From: Gemmataceae bacterium
GTDB taxonomy: Bacteria > Planctomycetota > Planctomycetia > Gemmatales > Gemmataceae
Reading direction: 5' to 3'
Assembly: GCA_019636445.1 (NCBI GenBank)
Contig: JAHBXO010000004.1
Coordinates: 124,001 to 188,000 of the forward strand
DNA: 64,000 nt
This document shows, one piece after another, positions 17,734 to 26,035 of this stretch. The position numbers and the translations under genes are program-made. The notes beneath the pieces are model-generated. The model saw nothing but the letters and a program-made list of their open reading frames with translations. It had not been told where the DNA came from and searched no databases. Position 1 is the stretch's first letter. The number at the start of each line of letters is the position of its first letter.

Positions 17734-18528
17734 ATGTCGCGGAATCTTCACGGAAAACGGGCGATCGTGACCGGTGCGTCGGGCGGCATCGGCCGGGCGA
17801 TCGCAGTCGAGCTGGCGAAGGCGGGCGTGAAGGTCGCGCTGGCGGCGCGGTCGGCGGACAAACTGGCCGAAGTGGTTGGCGCGATCGGCGGCGACGCGCT
17901 CGCCGTACCAACCGACGTGACGAAGCCGGCCGATCGGGAAAACCTGATCCGCGAGACGGTCGCGCGGTTCGGCGGGCTGGACTTGCTCGTAAACGTCGCG
18001 GGCGTCGGCGCGTGGGGCCACTTCGCCGCGTCCACCGAGGCGATCAACCGCACGGTGATGGAAGTCAACTTCTTCGCACCGGTCGAACTGATCCGGCTGG
18101 CTGTACCGCATCTGACTAACGGGAACGACCCCGCGATCTGCAACCTGACGTCGATGTGCGCCCGACGCGGCATGCCGGCGTGGCCGGAGTACAGCGCGAG
18201 CAAATTCGCCCTCGTCGGCATGACCGAAGCGCTGCGCGGCGAAATGGCCCGCTACGATATCGATGTCATTACCATCGTACCGGGGCTAACCAAAAGCGAT
18301 TTGAATCGGAATCTCCTTCGCAGCGACGGCAAGGCGACGATCCCGTACGACAAGGGGATGACCGTCGAGTACGTCGCGGCACGCACCGTCGATGCGATCC
18401 GGCGGAGCAAACGGGAAATCGTCCTCGGCATCGAAGCGAAGAAAATCCTGACCATGAATCGGCTCGCACCGCGATTCGTGAACTGGCTGATCGCCCGCAA
18501 CGTGACCAAACTCTATCGCGAGAACTAG
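17734..18528 (+). CDS. SDR-family oxidoreductase
   Basis: This is a 264-residue classical short-chain dehydrogenase. The nucleotide-binding motif TGASGGIG is at residues 13-20, the NVAG-type motif is present, and the catalytic Ser (CNLTS), Tyr and Lys (YSASK) are intact. It is cytoplasmic and uses NAD(P)H. It ends 6 nt before the fatty acid desaturase gene, so the two are probably co-transcribed and a lipid substrate is plausible (inference). GGAG-like sequence precedes the ATG by about 8 nt. Confidence 0.92.
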   Translation: MSRNLHGKRAIVTGASGGIGRAIAVELAKAGVKVALAARSADKLAEVVGAIGGDALAVPTDVTKPADRENLIRETVARFGGLDLLVNVAGVGAWGHFAASTEAINRTVMEVNFFAPVELIRLAVPHLTNGNDPAICNLTSMCARRGMPAWPEYSASKFALVGMTEALRGEMARYDIDVITIVPGLTKSDLNRNLLRSDGKATIPYDKGMTVEYVAARTVDAIRRSKREIVLGIEAKKILTMNRLAPRFVNWLIARNVTKLYREN

Positions 18529-18534
18529 GCACCG

Positions 18535-19902
18535 ATGGCCACGGCGACCACGACCTCCGTTCGCACGCTCTCCGACCCGGAACTGAAAGCCAGGCTCCAG
18601 GAACTCCGGCGCACGGACAACGTCGTGAACTGGTGGTATATCCTGCGGACCTATCTCTACTTCGCGATCGTCATCGGTGGCGCCGTCGCCGGCTTCGAGT
18701 ACCTGCGGCTGAACGATCTGTCGTGGCTGTGGGGCATTCCGATCGCTCTCGTCGCCATCGTCTTCGTCGGTGCCGGCCAGCACCAGCTTGGCGGCCTCGC
18801 GCACGAGGGCGTCCACCATATCCTCTTCAAGAACCGCCGACTCAACGACCTGGCTTCGGACTGGTTCGCAATGTTCCCGATCTACGGGGCCACGCACCTG
18901 TATCGCCTCCAGCACCTCGCGCACCACCAGTTCGTCAACGACCCCGACCGCGACCCGGACGTCTCGCAACTCCAGACCAGCGGCCACTGGCTCAAGTTCC
19001 CGGTCGGCAAAAAGCAGTTCCTGTGGACCTTGGTCAAACAGCTGTGGATTCCGAACCTGATCCGCTTCATGCGGGTGCGGGCGCAGTACAACGCGACGGG
19101 CACCGACAAGAACCCGTACGCGAAGAAGGGGAAGCAATCGAAGGCCGCCGTGCTCGTCGGCGTGGGGTACATCGTCACGCTCTTCGCTTCGCTCGTCGGC
19201 CTCGTCCTGCACGGCGACGCGCTGCTGCTCGCCGTCGTGCCCGTCGCGCTCTGGCTCGCCGTCTGTGCGATCTTTTGGCGCATGCCGGCGGAGAAGTTCA
19301 ACCAGAGCCGGCTGCACCCCGTCATCCCCCTGCGCTACATGACGATGCTGCGCCTCGGCCACATCACACTCGTCTTCGCCATCATCGCGAACCTCACCCA
19401 CCACACCGGCGCCCCGGCATGGCTCTACTACTACCTTCTCTGGCTGTTGCCGCTCTTCACGTCGTACGCGTTCTTCATGATCCTCCGGCAGATCGTGCAG
19501 CACGGCAACGCCGACCGCAGCTGGCTCACGAACACCCGCACGTTCCTCGTCGGCCGGTTCATCAACTTCGCCGTCTTCCCGATGGGGCAGGAGTACCACC
19601 TGCCGCACCACATGTACGCAACGGTGCCGCACTATCGACTGAAGGCGCTGCACGATTTCCTGATGGACTATCCGGAGTACGCCGAAGAAGCGGTCGTTGT
19701 CGAGGGGTACTTCCTGCCGAAGAGCCAACCGAAGACGCGGCCGACGGTGCTGGACGTGCTCGGCCCGGACTACGCGACTCGCAACGCCGACATCTACGTC
19801 GACAACAGCGTGATCGAAGACGACGATCTGGACGAGAAGGACGAAATCCTGAAGCAGGAAGCGATCGTGAAGGTGGAGGCGAAGCAGGCCCACGGACAGT
19901 GA
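18535..19902 (+). CDS. Membrane fatty acid desaturase
   Basis: This 455-residue integral membrane di-iron enzyme has the three histidine boxes of the family: HEGVHH, HLAHH and HLPHH. Two pairs of hydrophobic segments surround them. It should introduce double bonds into acyl chains or related lipids at the cytoplasmic membrane, using electrons from a ferredoxin or flavoprotein. It is coupled to the SDR gene, with 6 nt between stop and start. The C-terminal 60 residues are acidic and hydrophilic (VIEDDDLDEKDE). It converges on the glycosyltransferase gene with only 8 nt between the ends. Confidence 0.9.
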   Translation: MATATTTSVRTLSDPELKARLQELRRTDNVVNWWYILRTYLYFAIVIGGAVAGFEYLRLNDLSWLWGIPIALVAIVFVGAGQHQLGGLAHEGVHHILFKNRRLNDLASDWFAMFPIYGATHLYRLQHLAHHQFVNDPDRDPDVSQLQTSGHWLKFPVGKKQFLWTLVKQLWIPNLIRFMRVRAQYNATGTDKNPYAKKGKQSKAAVLVGVGYIVTLFASLVGLVLHGDALLLAVVPVALWLAVCAIFWRMPAEKFNQSRLHPVIPLRYMTMLRLGHITLVFAIIANLTHHTGAPAWLYYYLLWLLPLFTSYAFFMILRQIVQHGNADRSWLTNTRTFLVGRFINFAVFPMGQEYHLPHHMYATVPHYRLKALHDFLMDYPEYAEEAVVVEGYFLPKSQPKTRPTVLDVLGPDYATRNADIYVDNSVIEDDDLDEKDEILKQEAIVKVEAKQAHGQ

Positions 19903-19910
19903 CGCCTGCG

Positions 19911-21128
19911 TCACTCGAGAACCTGCCGGAACAGGTTCCACATCCCTTGGCCCATCCGTTCGAGCGTGAAGTGCATGACGCGATCCCGGCCTCGACGGAT
20001 CAGGTCTTCACGCAGCGATTCGTTCGAAAGTAGCTCCCGCATTCCGTCATGGAATTCGTCGGATCGATCGGGATTCACGAGCAAGCCCGCATCGCCGGCG
20101 ACTTCGGGAATACTGGTCGCGCGGCTGGCAAGCAGCGGGACGCCCAGCGCCATCGCCTCGATCGCCGGGAAGCCGAACCCTTCGTACCGCGAGGGGTAGA
20201 CGACGGCGCGAGCATGCGCCATCGCGCGCAGGAATGGGGCACGATCAAGGTTCGGCAGCACGCGGATCCGGTCGTCGGCGCTGCGCCACGCGCCGGCCAC
20301 GATCCCCCCGCCGGCCCATTCGCGTGCCGGCAGCAACTCGCCCAACATCCGTTCGTTCAAGACACCCGTGCTGGCGACGATCAATTTCACCCTCGGGTGC
20401 GTTCCTTCCAACTCGCGGAAGGCCTCGATGGCGATCGGCAGGTTCTTGCGGACGCGGTTGAAACCGGTGGCAGCCCCGACCGGCGAGAAAAGATAATCGC
20501 CCCACTCGGCGATCCGATCGCCTTCGCTCCAGAGCGGCTCGTTCGACAGGTTGCGGGCCGTTGCAAGGTCTTGCGGGGAATCGGCGAGTCCATGCCAGAC
20601 GACGGCGGTTTTCGCGGGGTCGAAGGGCAGCAACCGGCAGATCCGTTCGCGGGCGTCGGCCGAGATACAGTGGAGCGTGGCGATCCGTGGGACGACGGTC
20701 GCGAGGGTCTCGCGGCGTTGCCTGGCGGTGTCGCCGAAGACGTGGGGGAAGTCGAGGAAACCGGCATCGTGGAAGGTGACGACCTGCGGGGCGGGCGGGT
20801 CGGCGAAACCGGTGTAGTAGGAGGCGTAGACGATATCGGGTCGGGAATCGCGGACGGCGGAAGCGAGTGGCCGGTCGAGCGGCAGCGAGAGCGGGTGGTC
20901 GGTCGGCCATTCGACCGGAACGAACGCGACGCGAGGATGGGTCAGAAGCGGCCGGGCGCCGTCGTCGAGGCCGGAATTCGGGAAGAGTTGTTTCGGATCG
21001 GCCGGAGCGAGCACGGTCAGGCGGTCGTCGGCATGGGCGGTGCGCAGCAGGGCGTCGAGCAGGCACCGGCAATGCACCCCCAACCCGCCGGTCACGGCGA
21101 GATGCGGCAGGAAAAGCGTCAACCGCAC
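19911..21128 (-). CDS. GT4-family glycosyltransferase
   Basis: This 405-residue protein is a retaining GT-B glycosyltransferase. The donor-binding region contains SRYEGFGFPAIEAMALG (the EX7E motif of GT4) followed by SIPEVAGDAGLLV. It lacks membrane segments and should act at the cytoplasmic face, probably in surface polysaccharide synthesis. A GTG at 21128 is preferred because AGGAGG lies 6-7 nt upstream; the ATG at 21152 would place that Shine-Dalgarno inside the gene. The O-antigen ligase-like gene 2.4 kb away may belong to the same process. Confidence 0.88.
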   Translation of the reverse strand: MRLTLFLPHLAVTGGLGVHCRCLLDALLRTAHADDRLTVLAPADPKQLFPNSGLDDGARPLLTHPRVAFVPVEWPTDHPLSLPLDRPLASAVRDSRPDIVYASYYTGFADPPAPQVVTFHDAGFLDFPHVFGDTARQRRETLATVVPRIATLHCISADARERICRLLPFDPAKTAVVWHGLADSPQDLATARNLSNEPLWSEGDRIAEWGDYLFSPVGAATGFNRVRKNLPIAIEAFRELEGTHPRVKLIVASTGVLNERMLGELLPAREWAGGGIVAGAWRSADDRIRVLPNLDRAPFLRAMAHARAVVYPSRYEGFGFPAIEAMALGVPLLASRATSIPEVAGDAGLLVNPDRSDEFHDGMRELLSNESLREDLIRRGRDRVMHFTLERMGQGMWNLFRQVLE

Positions 21129-21452
21129 GAAAAGCCTCCTGAATCCTCTCATTCAGGCTACGCGGCTGGCGCGGCAGGTACAAGCGGAACCCTGCCGGAT
21201 GTTCTGGTTCTGCCGGCATTTGCGTGCTTATCGGCCCTGCAGATCGTGCCCAATCGTAACGCACGACGAAATCGAATGCGGTCCGATGGTAATTTGTGCC
21301 GGGGTTAGCGGCGGTGTTCCGCAGGTTGCCGATATTCCCATGGTATCAATCTGCTCGTTTTCGCGGGTTCCGTCCGAAAAAGGGGGTAAGCCGGACGAAC
21401 GGATGTCCCGGTCTGGGCGGTTCGCCCACGAAGGTCCCTCCTCTCAGTCAGG
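21129..21452. other. Intergenic region between divergent genes (324 bp)
   Basis: No gene is seen. The region must hold promoters for the glycosyltransferase (-) and the porin (+). A small hairpin (CCTGAAT/ATTCAGG) lies at its left edge. TATCAAT near 21344 looks -10-like but lacks a -35 at proper spacing. Confidence 0.5.
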
Positions 21453-22715
21453 ATGACACACATGATTACCACGATGCTGCTCGGCTCGTGGCTGGCGGCC
21501 GGACAAGCCCCGGCCCCGATGCCCATGCCCATGCCGAAGCCGATGGCCGCCCCAATGACGGCCCCGATGGCGGCACCCGCCGCCGCCCCGGCCGCGGAGT
21601 GCGCCACGTGCGCCGCGGAACCGGAGGAAGAAGCCACCAAGTACTTCGTGCAGAAGTTGCTCGAAGGCTCGCGCTTCGGCCAGTGCCTCGATGACCGCGG
21701 CGTGGTCATCTCGGGCTGGGCGGCGATGAACTACACCGCCAGCAGCACCAGCCGCTTGAACAACCCGGTGTTCTTCAACGACTTCGCCAACGACTTCCAG
21801 CTCAACCAGGTCTGGCTGCAAGCGGTCAAGTCGATCGACACCAGCAAGAAGGAACGGCAGTTCGGCTACAACCTGTCCGGATTCTACGGCCGGGACTACC
21901 AGTTCACGCTGCCGCGGGGTTTGTTCTCCGACCAGGTCGCGGACGCCCGCAACTACGGCTTCGACCTCGTGTACCACTACGGCGAAGTCTTCCTGCCGAA
22001 CCTCGGCGGCGAAGGCAGCACCGTCCGCGTCGGCCGCTGGGGTACGCTCATCGGCTACGAAGTGATCGACGCGCCGAACACGCCGCTCGTCTCGAAGTCC
22101 TACAACTTCCAGTACAACCCGTTCACGCACACCGGTGCGATGATCACCACGCAGTGGAATGAAAACGTTTCCACTTACAGTGGCGTTGTCACGGGTAGCG
22201 ATGTCTGGATCGACCCGGCCGCCCGCGCCACCTACGTCGGCGGGATCAAGTACGCTCCCAAGGACGGCAAGGGAAGCATCGCGTTCAACTCCGTCATCGG
22301 TACGCACGAAGTCCTCGCGAGCGAGAATTTCACGCACTTCAACAGCTACAACATGCTGTTCACGTACAACGTCAGCGACAAGCTGACCTACGTGCTCGAC
22401 GCGACGTTCAGCCACGCCGACAACTTCGCGGGCGTCGGTTCGGCCCACTGGTACGGTTTCGCGAACTACTTCCAGTACAAGATCAGCGATAAGGTTGCGA
22501 GCAACCTCCGCGTGGAACTCTTCGAAGACACGAAGGGCGTCCGTACCGGATTCTCCGGCCTTTATACGGCGGCCACCTGGAGCCTGAACGTCACGCCGAA
22601 CGATTGGGCGATCCTGCGTCCGTTCGTCCGGTACGACTACAACTCCGAAAGCCGGCCGTTCGAAGGCGACCCGGACCTGTTCACGGGCGGCATCGAGCTG
22701 ATCTTCCGCTATTGA
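21453..22715 (+). CDS. BBP2-type outer-membrane beta-barrel porin
   Basis: This 420-residue protein has a signal peptide-like start, then a Met/Pro/Ala-rich linker (about residues 20-50), then a barrel of alternating aromatic and polar residues ending in a C-terminal aromatic strand (GGIELIFRY). Family landmarks are the NDFQLNQVWL segment, RVGRWGTLIGYEVIDAP and NPFTHTGAMI. It belongs to the putative beta-barrel porin-2 (OmpL-like) family that is frequent in Planctomycetes and is taken as evidence for an outer membrane there. A second ATG at 21462 is possible. A strong terminator follows. Confidence 0.9.
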   Translation: MTHMITTMLLGSWLAAGQAPAPMPMPMPKPMAAPMTAPMAAPAAAPAAECATCAAEPEEEATKYFVQKLLEGSRFGQCLDDRGVVISGWAAMNYTASSTSRLNNPVFFNDFANDFQLNQVWLQAVKSIDTSKKERQFGYNLSGFYGRDYQFTLPRGLFSDQVADARNYGFDLVYHYGEVFLPNLGGEGSTVRVGRWGTLIGYEVIDAPNTPLVSKSYNFQYNPFTHTGAMITTQWNENVSTYSGVVTGSDVWIDPAARATYVGGIKYAPKDGKGSIAFNSVIGTHEVLASENFTHFNSYNMLFTYNVSDKLTYVLDATFSHADNFAGVGSAHWYGFANYFQYKISDKVASNLRVELFEDTKGVRTGFSGLYTAATWSLNVTPNDWAILRPFVRYDYNSESRPFEGDPDLFTGGIELIFRY

Positions 22716-22735
22716 TCGATGTGAACGAAGTGCAG

Positions 22736-22759
22736 GCCCGCGGTCGTTCGACCGCGGGC
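22736..22759. terminator. Bidirectional rho-independent terminator
   Basis: A perfect 10-bp stem (GCCCGCGGTC/GACCGCGGGC) with a 4-nt loop is followed by TTCTTCATTT on the plus strand. It separates the porin gene from the convergent phosphatase gene. Confidence 0.8.
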
Positions 22760-22763
22760 TTCT

Positions 22764-23417
22764 TCATTTCAGCAATTCGGTTACGATCTCGGACCAATCT
22801 TCGAAACGAGAAAAGCGCTCGCCGCGCTCCGTCAAACGGGCCGCGAGGTAGCCGGTGGCGAAGCGCCGGTGCGGCGGGACGAGCAGCGCCGGCGGGATGT
22901 CGGTGATGCCGTCGCCGGCGAACGCGACCTCGTGGCCGCGATCCAGGTAATGGCGTACGACGGCGGCCTTGTCGATGCCGGCGTGCGGGTGGACGAACGG
23001 GGAATCCGTGGGCAGTTCCATGACCAGCCGGCCGTCGACGATCCGGCCGTGATTCGTGTGCACTGGAAGCGAGACCCGTTCCCGCGCCAACAGCCGCTCG
23101 ATGTACCACCGGCTGCCGGCCGAAGCGATCACCACCTCCCAGCCGACGGTGTGCAGCGACGCGAGGAGGGTCGGAAAGTTCGGCGGCAGTTCGATCTGTT
23201 CAAGGAATCGTTCGAGGCCTTCCTCGCCGACGGGGACGTGCGCGTAGATGTTCCGCAGGCACTCGAAGTGTGTGATCTTGCCTGCGCAGAACGCGGCCCA
23301 CTGGTCCGGCGCGTCGGCGGGATAAAGTTGTTCGAGGAAGAGGTTGTAGAAGTCCTGCCGCGTGAGGGTGCCGTCGAAGTCGGTGACGAAGGTGCGGCGG
23401 ATCGATTGGGCTTTCAT
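22764..23417 (-). CDS. HAD-IB phosphatase (MtnX-like)
   Basis: This 217-residue protein is a HAD-superfamily phosphatase. Motif I is DFDGTLT (about residues 13-19), motif II is the serine in VIASAGS, and the acidic motif is GDGITD. The closest family pattern is MtnX/phosphoserine phosphatase-like, which removes phosphate from small metabolites in the cytoplasm. Its start codon overlaps the stop of the upstream isomerase gene by 4 nt (ATGA type), indicating translational coupling. The specific substrate is not clear. Confidence 0.87.
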   Translation of the reverse strand: MKAQSIRRTFVTDFDGTLTRQDFYNLFLEQLYPADAPDQWAAFCAGKITHFECLRNIYAHVPVGEEGLERFLEQIELPPNFPTLLASLHTVGWEVVIASAGSRWYIERLLARERVSLPVHTNHGRIVDGRLVMELPTDSPFVHPHAGIDKAAVVRHYLDRGHEVAFAGDGITDIPPALLVPPHRRFATGYLAARLTERGERFSRFEDWSEIVTELLK

Positions 23418-24223
23418 TCCGAGATTGTACGTTTCAGCGCCGTCATCCCCAGCTCCGCGACTTGCGACGGCTTCGATTGTCGAATCATCGGATTCATCAA
23501 TTCCAGCGAGACGGCTGCCGTGTAGCCGATCCGCTTGAGGGTGTCCACGATCGGTGTGAGGCGAAAGTCCCCCTCGCCGGGGAAGACGCGATCGCCGTCG
23601 GTCATGAACTCGCGTGGCACACCGGGCACATCACAAAGTTGGACATGCGCGAGGTTCGCGGTCGTCAGGCGTTCCAGGTCCTCGGGTTTACTCGGCCCCT
23701 TGTGGTAGTGGAACGCGTCGAGGCATACGCCAACGTTCGGCTCGCCGGATTGTTCGACGAGCAGCAACGCCGTTTCGAGGTTGGTGCAGAAGGCGTCGGA
23801 ACCGCGGAATTCGAGGCCGAGGCGCACATCGAACCCGGCGGCCCATTGGGCCGCCTGAGCGAGGGAGACGATCGCACGGCCGAGGTCGGTCTGGTCCGGC
23901 TGGCGCTGGAAGTCGGCGGCGAGGAGGAGCGTGGGGATGCCGAACTGCTGGCAGAGTTCGAGCCGGCGCTGGAAATGGTCGAAGGCGAGGCGGCGGGCTT
24001 CGCCCTGCGAGAGCAGCAACCCGCCGTGGTATGCGGCGGCAACCAGTTCGACGCCGCGATCGGCGAGGAGCCGTTTCGTCGACTCGACCGACTCGGTGGC
24101 GAGATGCTGTTCGAGTTTGGTGAGCCAGACTTCGACGGAACGGCAGCCGCCGTCGGCGAGGCCGGCGATGTCTTCGGCGAACGGCGTGGCGAGCGTGCAG
24201 GTCTGACTGATGCAGAGTTTCAT
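23414..24223 (-). CDS. Sugar phosphate isomerase/epimerase (AP endonuclease 2-type TIM barrel)
   Basis: This is a 269-residue protein of the xylose isomerase-like TIM-barrel family. Metal-binding type residues are visible in GLEFRG, CLDAFHYHKG, HVQLCD and FPGEGDF, ending with SLELMNP. Family members isomerise or epimerise sugars, inosose or hydroxypyruvate. It starts at the ATG complementary to 24221-24223, only 21 nt from the divergent YkgJ-like gene, and is translationally coupled to the HAD phosphatase. Together they suggest a small phosphosugar or polyol route, which is inference. Confidence 0.85.
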   Translation of the reverse strand: MKLCISQTCTLATPFAEDIAGLADGGCRSVEVWLTKLEQHLATESVESTKRLLADRGVELVAAAYHGGLLLSQGEARRLAFDHFQRRLELCQQFGIPTLLLAADFQRQPDQTDLGRAIVSLAQAAQWAAGFDVRLGLEFRGSDAFCTNLETALLLVEQSGEPNVGVCLDAFHYHKGPSKPEDLERLTTANLAHVQLCDVPGVPREFMTDGDRVFPGEGDFRLTPIVDTLKRIGYTAAVSLELMNPMIRQSKPSQVAELGMTALKRTISE

Positions 24224-24230
24224 ACGGGCA

Positions 24231-24238
24231 CTTATATT
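24231..24238. promoter_or_regulatory. Overlapping divergent -10 elements
   Basis: CTTATATT reads TATATT on the plus strand (24233-24238, 6 nt before the ATG at 24245) and TATAAG on the minus strand (24231-24236, 7 nt before the ATG at 24223). Both spacings put the transcription start at or next to the start codon, predicting leaderless mRNAs. Confidence 0.45.
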
Positions 24239-24244
24239 GACGGA

Positions 24245-24700
24245 ATGAACGCGGATCTGCGGGAGCGATTGCGGACGATCTACGCGGAGGTCGACGCGGC
24301 GATCGCCGCGGCGGCGCCGAAGTGCGATGCCTCGGGGCGTTGCTGCCGGTTCACGGAGTACGGGCATACGCTGTTTCTGAGTCAGTTCGAAGCGGAGATC
24401 CTGCTGGAGGCGGGCCTGCCGTACGAGAAGCCCGTGACGCGGGACGGCTGTCCGTTCCAGGTCGACAACCATTGCACGGCGCGGGCGCATCGGCCGCTGG
24501 GCTGCCGCATCTACTTCTGCGATCCCGCGTTCCAGGATCAACAAGGCCCGCTGACGGAGGCCGCGATCGCGAAGATGAAATCGCTGGCGGACGAATTCGG
24601 TAGCGGATGGCGTTACGCGCCGCTGCACGTATTCCTGAATGAAGCGGAGCCGCCCGCCCCCGCGCCGTCGTCGCGGCGGTCGTTGCCCCTCCTCGCGTGA
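24245..24700 (+). CDS. YkgJ-family cysteine-cluster protein
   Basis: This 151-residue protein belongs to the YkgJ/Fe-S oxidoreductase-like family (putative zinc- or iron-chelating). The cysteine pattern is visible: CDASGRCC near residues 28-35, then CPFQVDNHC and CRIYFC. It probably binds one metal centre; the function is not established. It is predicted to be translated from a leaderless message, since a TATATT box ends 6 nt before its ATG. The C-terminal tail is Pro/Ala-rich. The PQQ-propeller gene follows, with start codons within 12 nt of its stop. Confidence 0.83.
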   Translation: MNADLRERLRTIYAEVDAAIAAAAPKCDASGRCCRFTEYGHTLFLSQFEAEILLEAGLPYEKPVTRDGCPFQVDNHCTARAHRPLGCRIYFCDPAFQDQQGPLTEAAIAKMKSLADEFGSGWRYAPLHVFLNEAEPPAPAPSSRRSLPLLA

Positions 24701-24708
24701 GGTTCTCC

Positions 24709-25935
24709 ATGCGTTCGTTCCTGGTATCGGTCGCGGTTTTGATCTCCGCCGAATCTCTACGCGCCGACTGGCCGCAGTTCCTCGGCCCGAAACGCGACAG
24801 CACTACGAAGGAGACGGTCGCGCCGTGGATCGGCTCGCCGAAGGTGCTGTGGAAGAAGCCGGTCGGCCACGCGCACGCCTCGCCGGTGATCGCCGATGGT
24901 CTCGTGTACGCCTTCTACCAGCCCGACGGGGAGAACGCGGATGCGCTGGCGGCGTACGACGCGAAGACCGGCGAGTTGAAGTGGGGCAAGGGTTACGAAC
25001 GCGAGGCGTACACGCCGCCGTTCGGCAAAGGCCCGCGCGGCACGCCCGCCGTCGCCGACGGGAAGGTCTTCACGCTCGGCAGCACCGGCATCCTCGCCGC
25101 GTGGGACGCCAAAACCGGCAAGGTTCTCTGGAAGGTCGAGACCCTCAAACAGTTCCAGACGAAAAACCTCTTCTTCGGCGTCTCGACCTCCCCGACGGTC
25201 GTCGGCGACACCGTCGTCGTCATGGTGGGGGGGAAGGGGCGCGGCATCGTCGGCTTCGATGTCGCGAACGGCAACGTGAAGTGGAAGGCCACGGACGACG
25301 CCGCCAGCTACTCCACGCCGCTCGTCTACGGCGAAGGCGACCGGCAGAAACTGGTCTTCCTCACCGGGGCGAACCTCGTCGGCCTCGACGCGAAAGGCGA
25401 GAAGGAATGGTCTCTCGGCTTCAAGGACCTGCTCAACGAAAGCTCGACCGCACCCGTCCTCGCGGACGGGTTGCTCATCGGCAGTTCCGTGACCGCCGGC
25501 AGCGTGGCCCTCAAACTGGTGGAAAAAGACGGAAAGATCGCTCCGGAAAAGGTCTGGAGCAAGCCGAAGCTGACCTGCTACTTCTCGACTCCCGTCGCGG
25601 TCGGGAAATACCTGTTCATGATCAACGGCGCCGCGACGCTGACGAACCCGACCGTCACGCTGCGCTGCGTCGAGATCGCGACCGGCGAAGTGAAGTGGGA
25701 GAAGGAAAAGGTCGGCCGCTATCACGCGGCGCTGATCCGCACCGGCGACGACCGGTTGCTGATGCTGGACGACAACGGCTATCTCTCGTTGTTCGAACCG
25801 AGCGATAAGGAATACAAGGAACTGGCGCGATCGAAGGTGTGCGGCGTGACCTGGGCACACCCGGCGATTGTGAACGGCGTCGTCTACCTGCGCGACGAGA
25901 AGAACCTGATCGCACTGGAACTGCCCGCGAAGTGA
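24709..25935 (+). CDS. Secreted PQQ-binding-like beta-propeller protein
   Basis: This 408-residue protein has a signal peptide (MRSFLVSVAVLISAESLRA) and begins its mature part with the planctomycete hallmark DWPQFLGPKRDS. It then has repeated blades of the form (A/V)xDGxVxxxxxxG.LxAxDxxTGKxLWK, typical of a PQQ/quinoprotein alcohol dehydrogenase-like propeller. True PQQ binding is not certain; many such proteins lack the cofactor residues. It is exported to the periplasm. The ATG at 24709 is preferred over a GTG at 24697 that overlaps the previous stop. Confidence 0.88.
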   Translation: MRSFLVSVAVLISAESLRADWPQFLGPKRDSTTKETVAPWIGSPKVLWKKPVGHAHASPVIADGLVYAFYQPDGENADALAAYDAKTGELKWGKGYEREAYTPPFGKGPRGTPAVADGKVFTLGSTGILAAWDAKTGKVLWKVETLKQFQTKNLFFGVSTSPTVVGDTVVVMVGGKGRGIVGFDVANGNVKWKATDDAASYSTPLVYGEGDRQKLVFLTGANLVGLDAKGEKEWSLGFKDLLNESSTAPVLADGLLIGSSVTAGSVALKLVEKDGKIAPEKVWSKPKLTCYFSTPVAVGKYLFMINGAATLTNPTVTLRCVEIATGEVKWEKEKVGRYHAALIRTGDDRLLMLDDNGYLSLFEPSDKEYKELARSKVCGVTWAHPAIVNGVVYLRDEKNLIALELPAK

Positions 25936-25944
25936 TTCGGACGG

Positions 25945-25973
25945 TTGCGGTTTGTCCGTGGCCTGTCTACACT
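25945..25973 (+). promoter_or_regulatory. Putative promoter of the Gfo/Idh/MocA gene
   Basis: TTGCGG (25945-25950) and TACACT (25968-25973) are 17 nt apart and lie about 62 nt upstream of the ATG at 26036. The match is partial. Confidence 0.3.
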
Positions 25974-26035
25974 GTCCCACACCGGTTCGCCGGTGCCCAC
26001 CCGTACTTTCACTTGTCCTCTCCGGAACTCCATCC

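Noticed and set aside
18156..20033. A 625-residue plus-strand frame across the desaturase
   Set aside because: It overlaps the SDR and desaturase genes in another phase and has the Arg/His/Pro-rich composition of a shadow.
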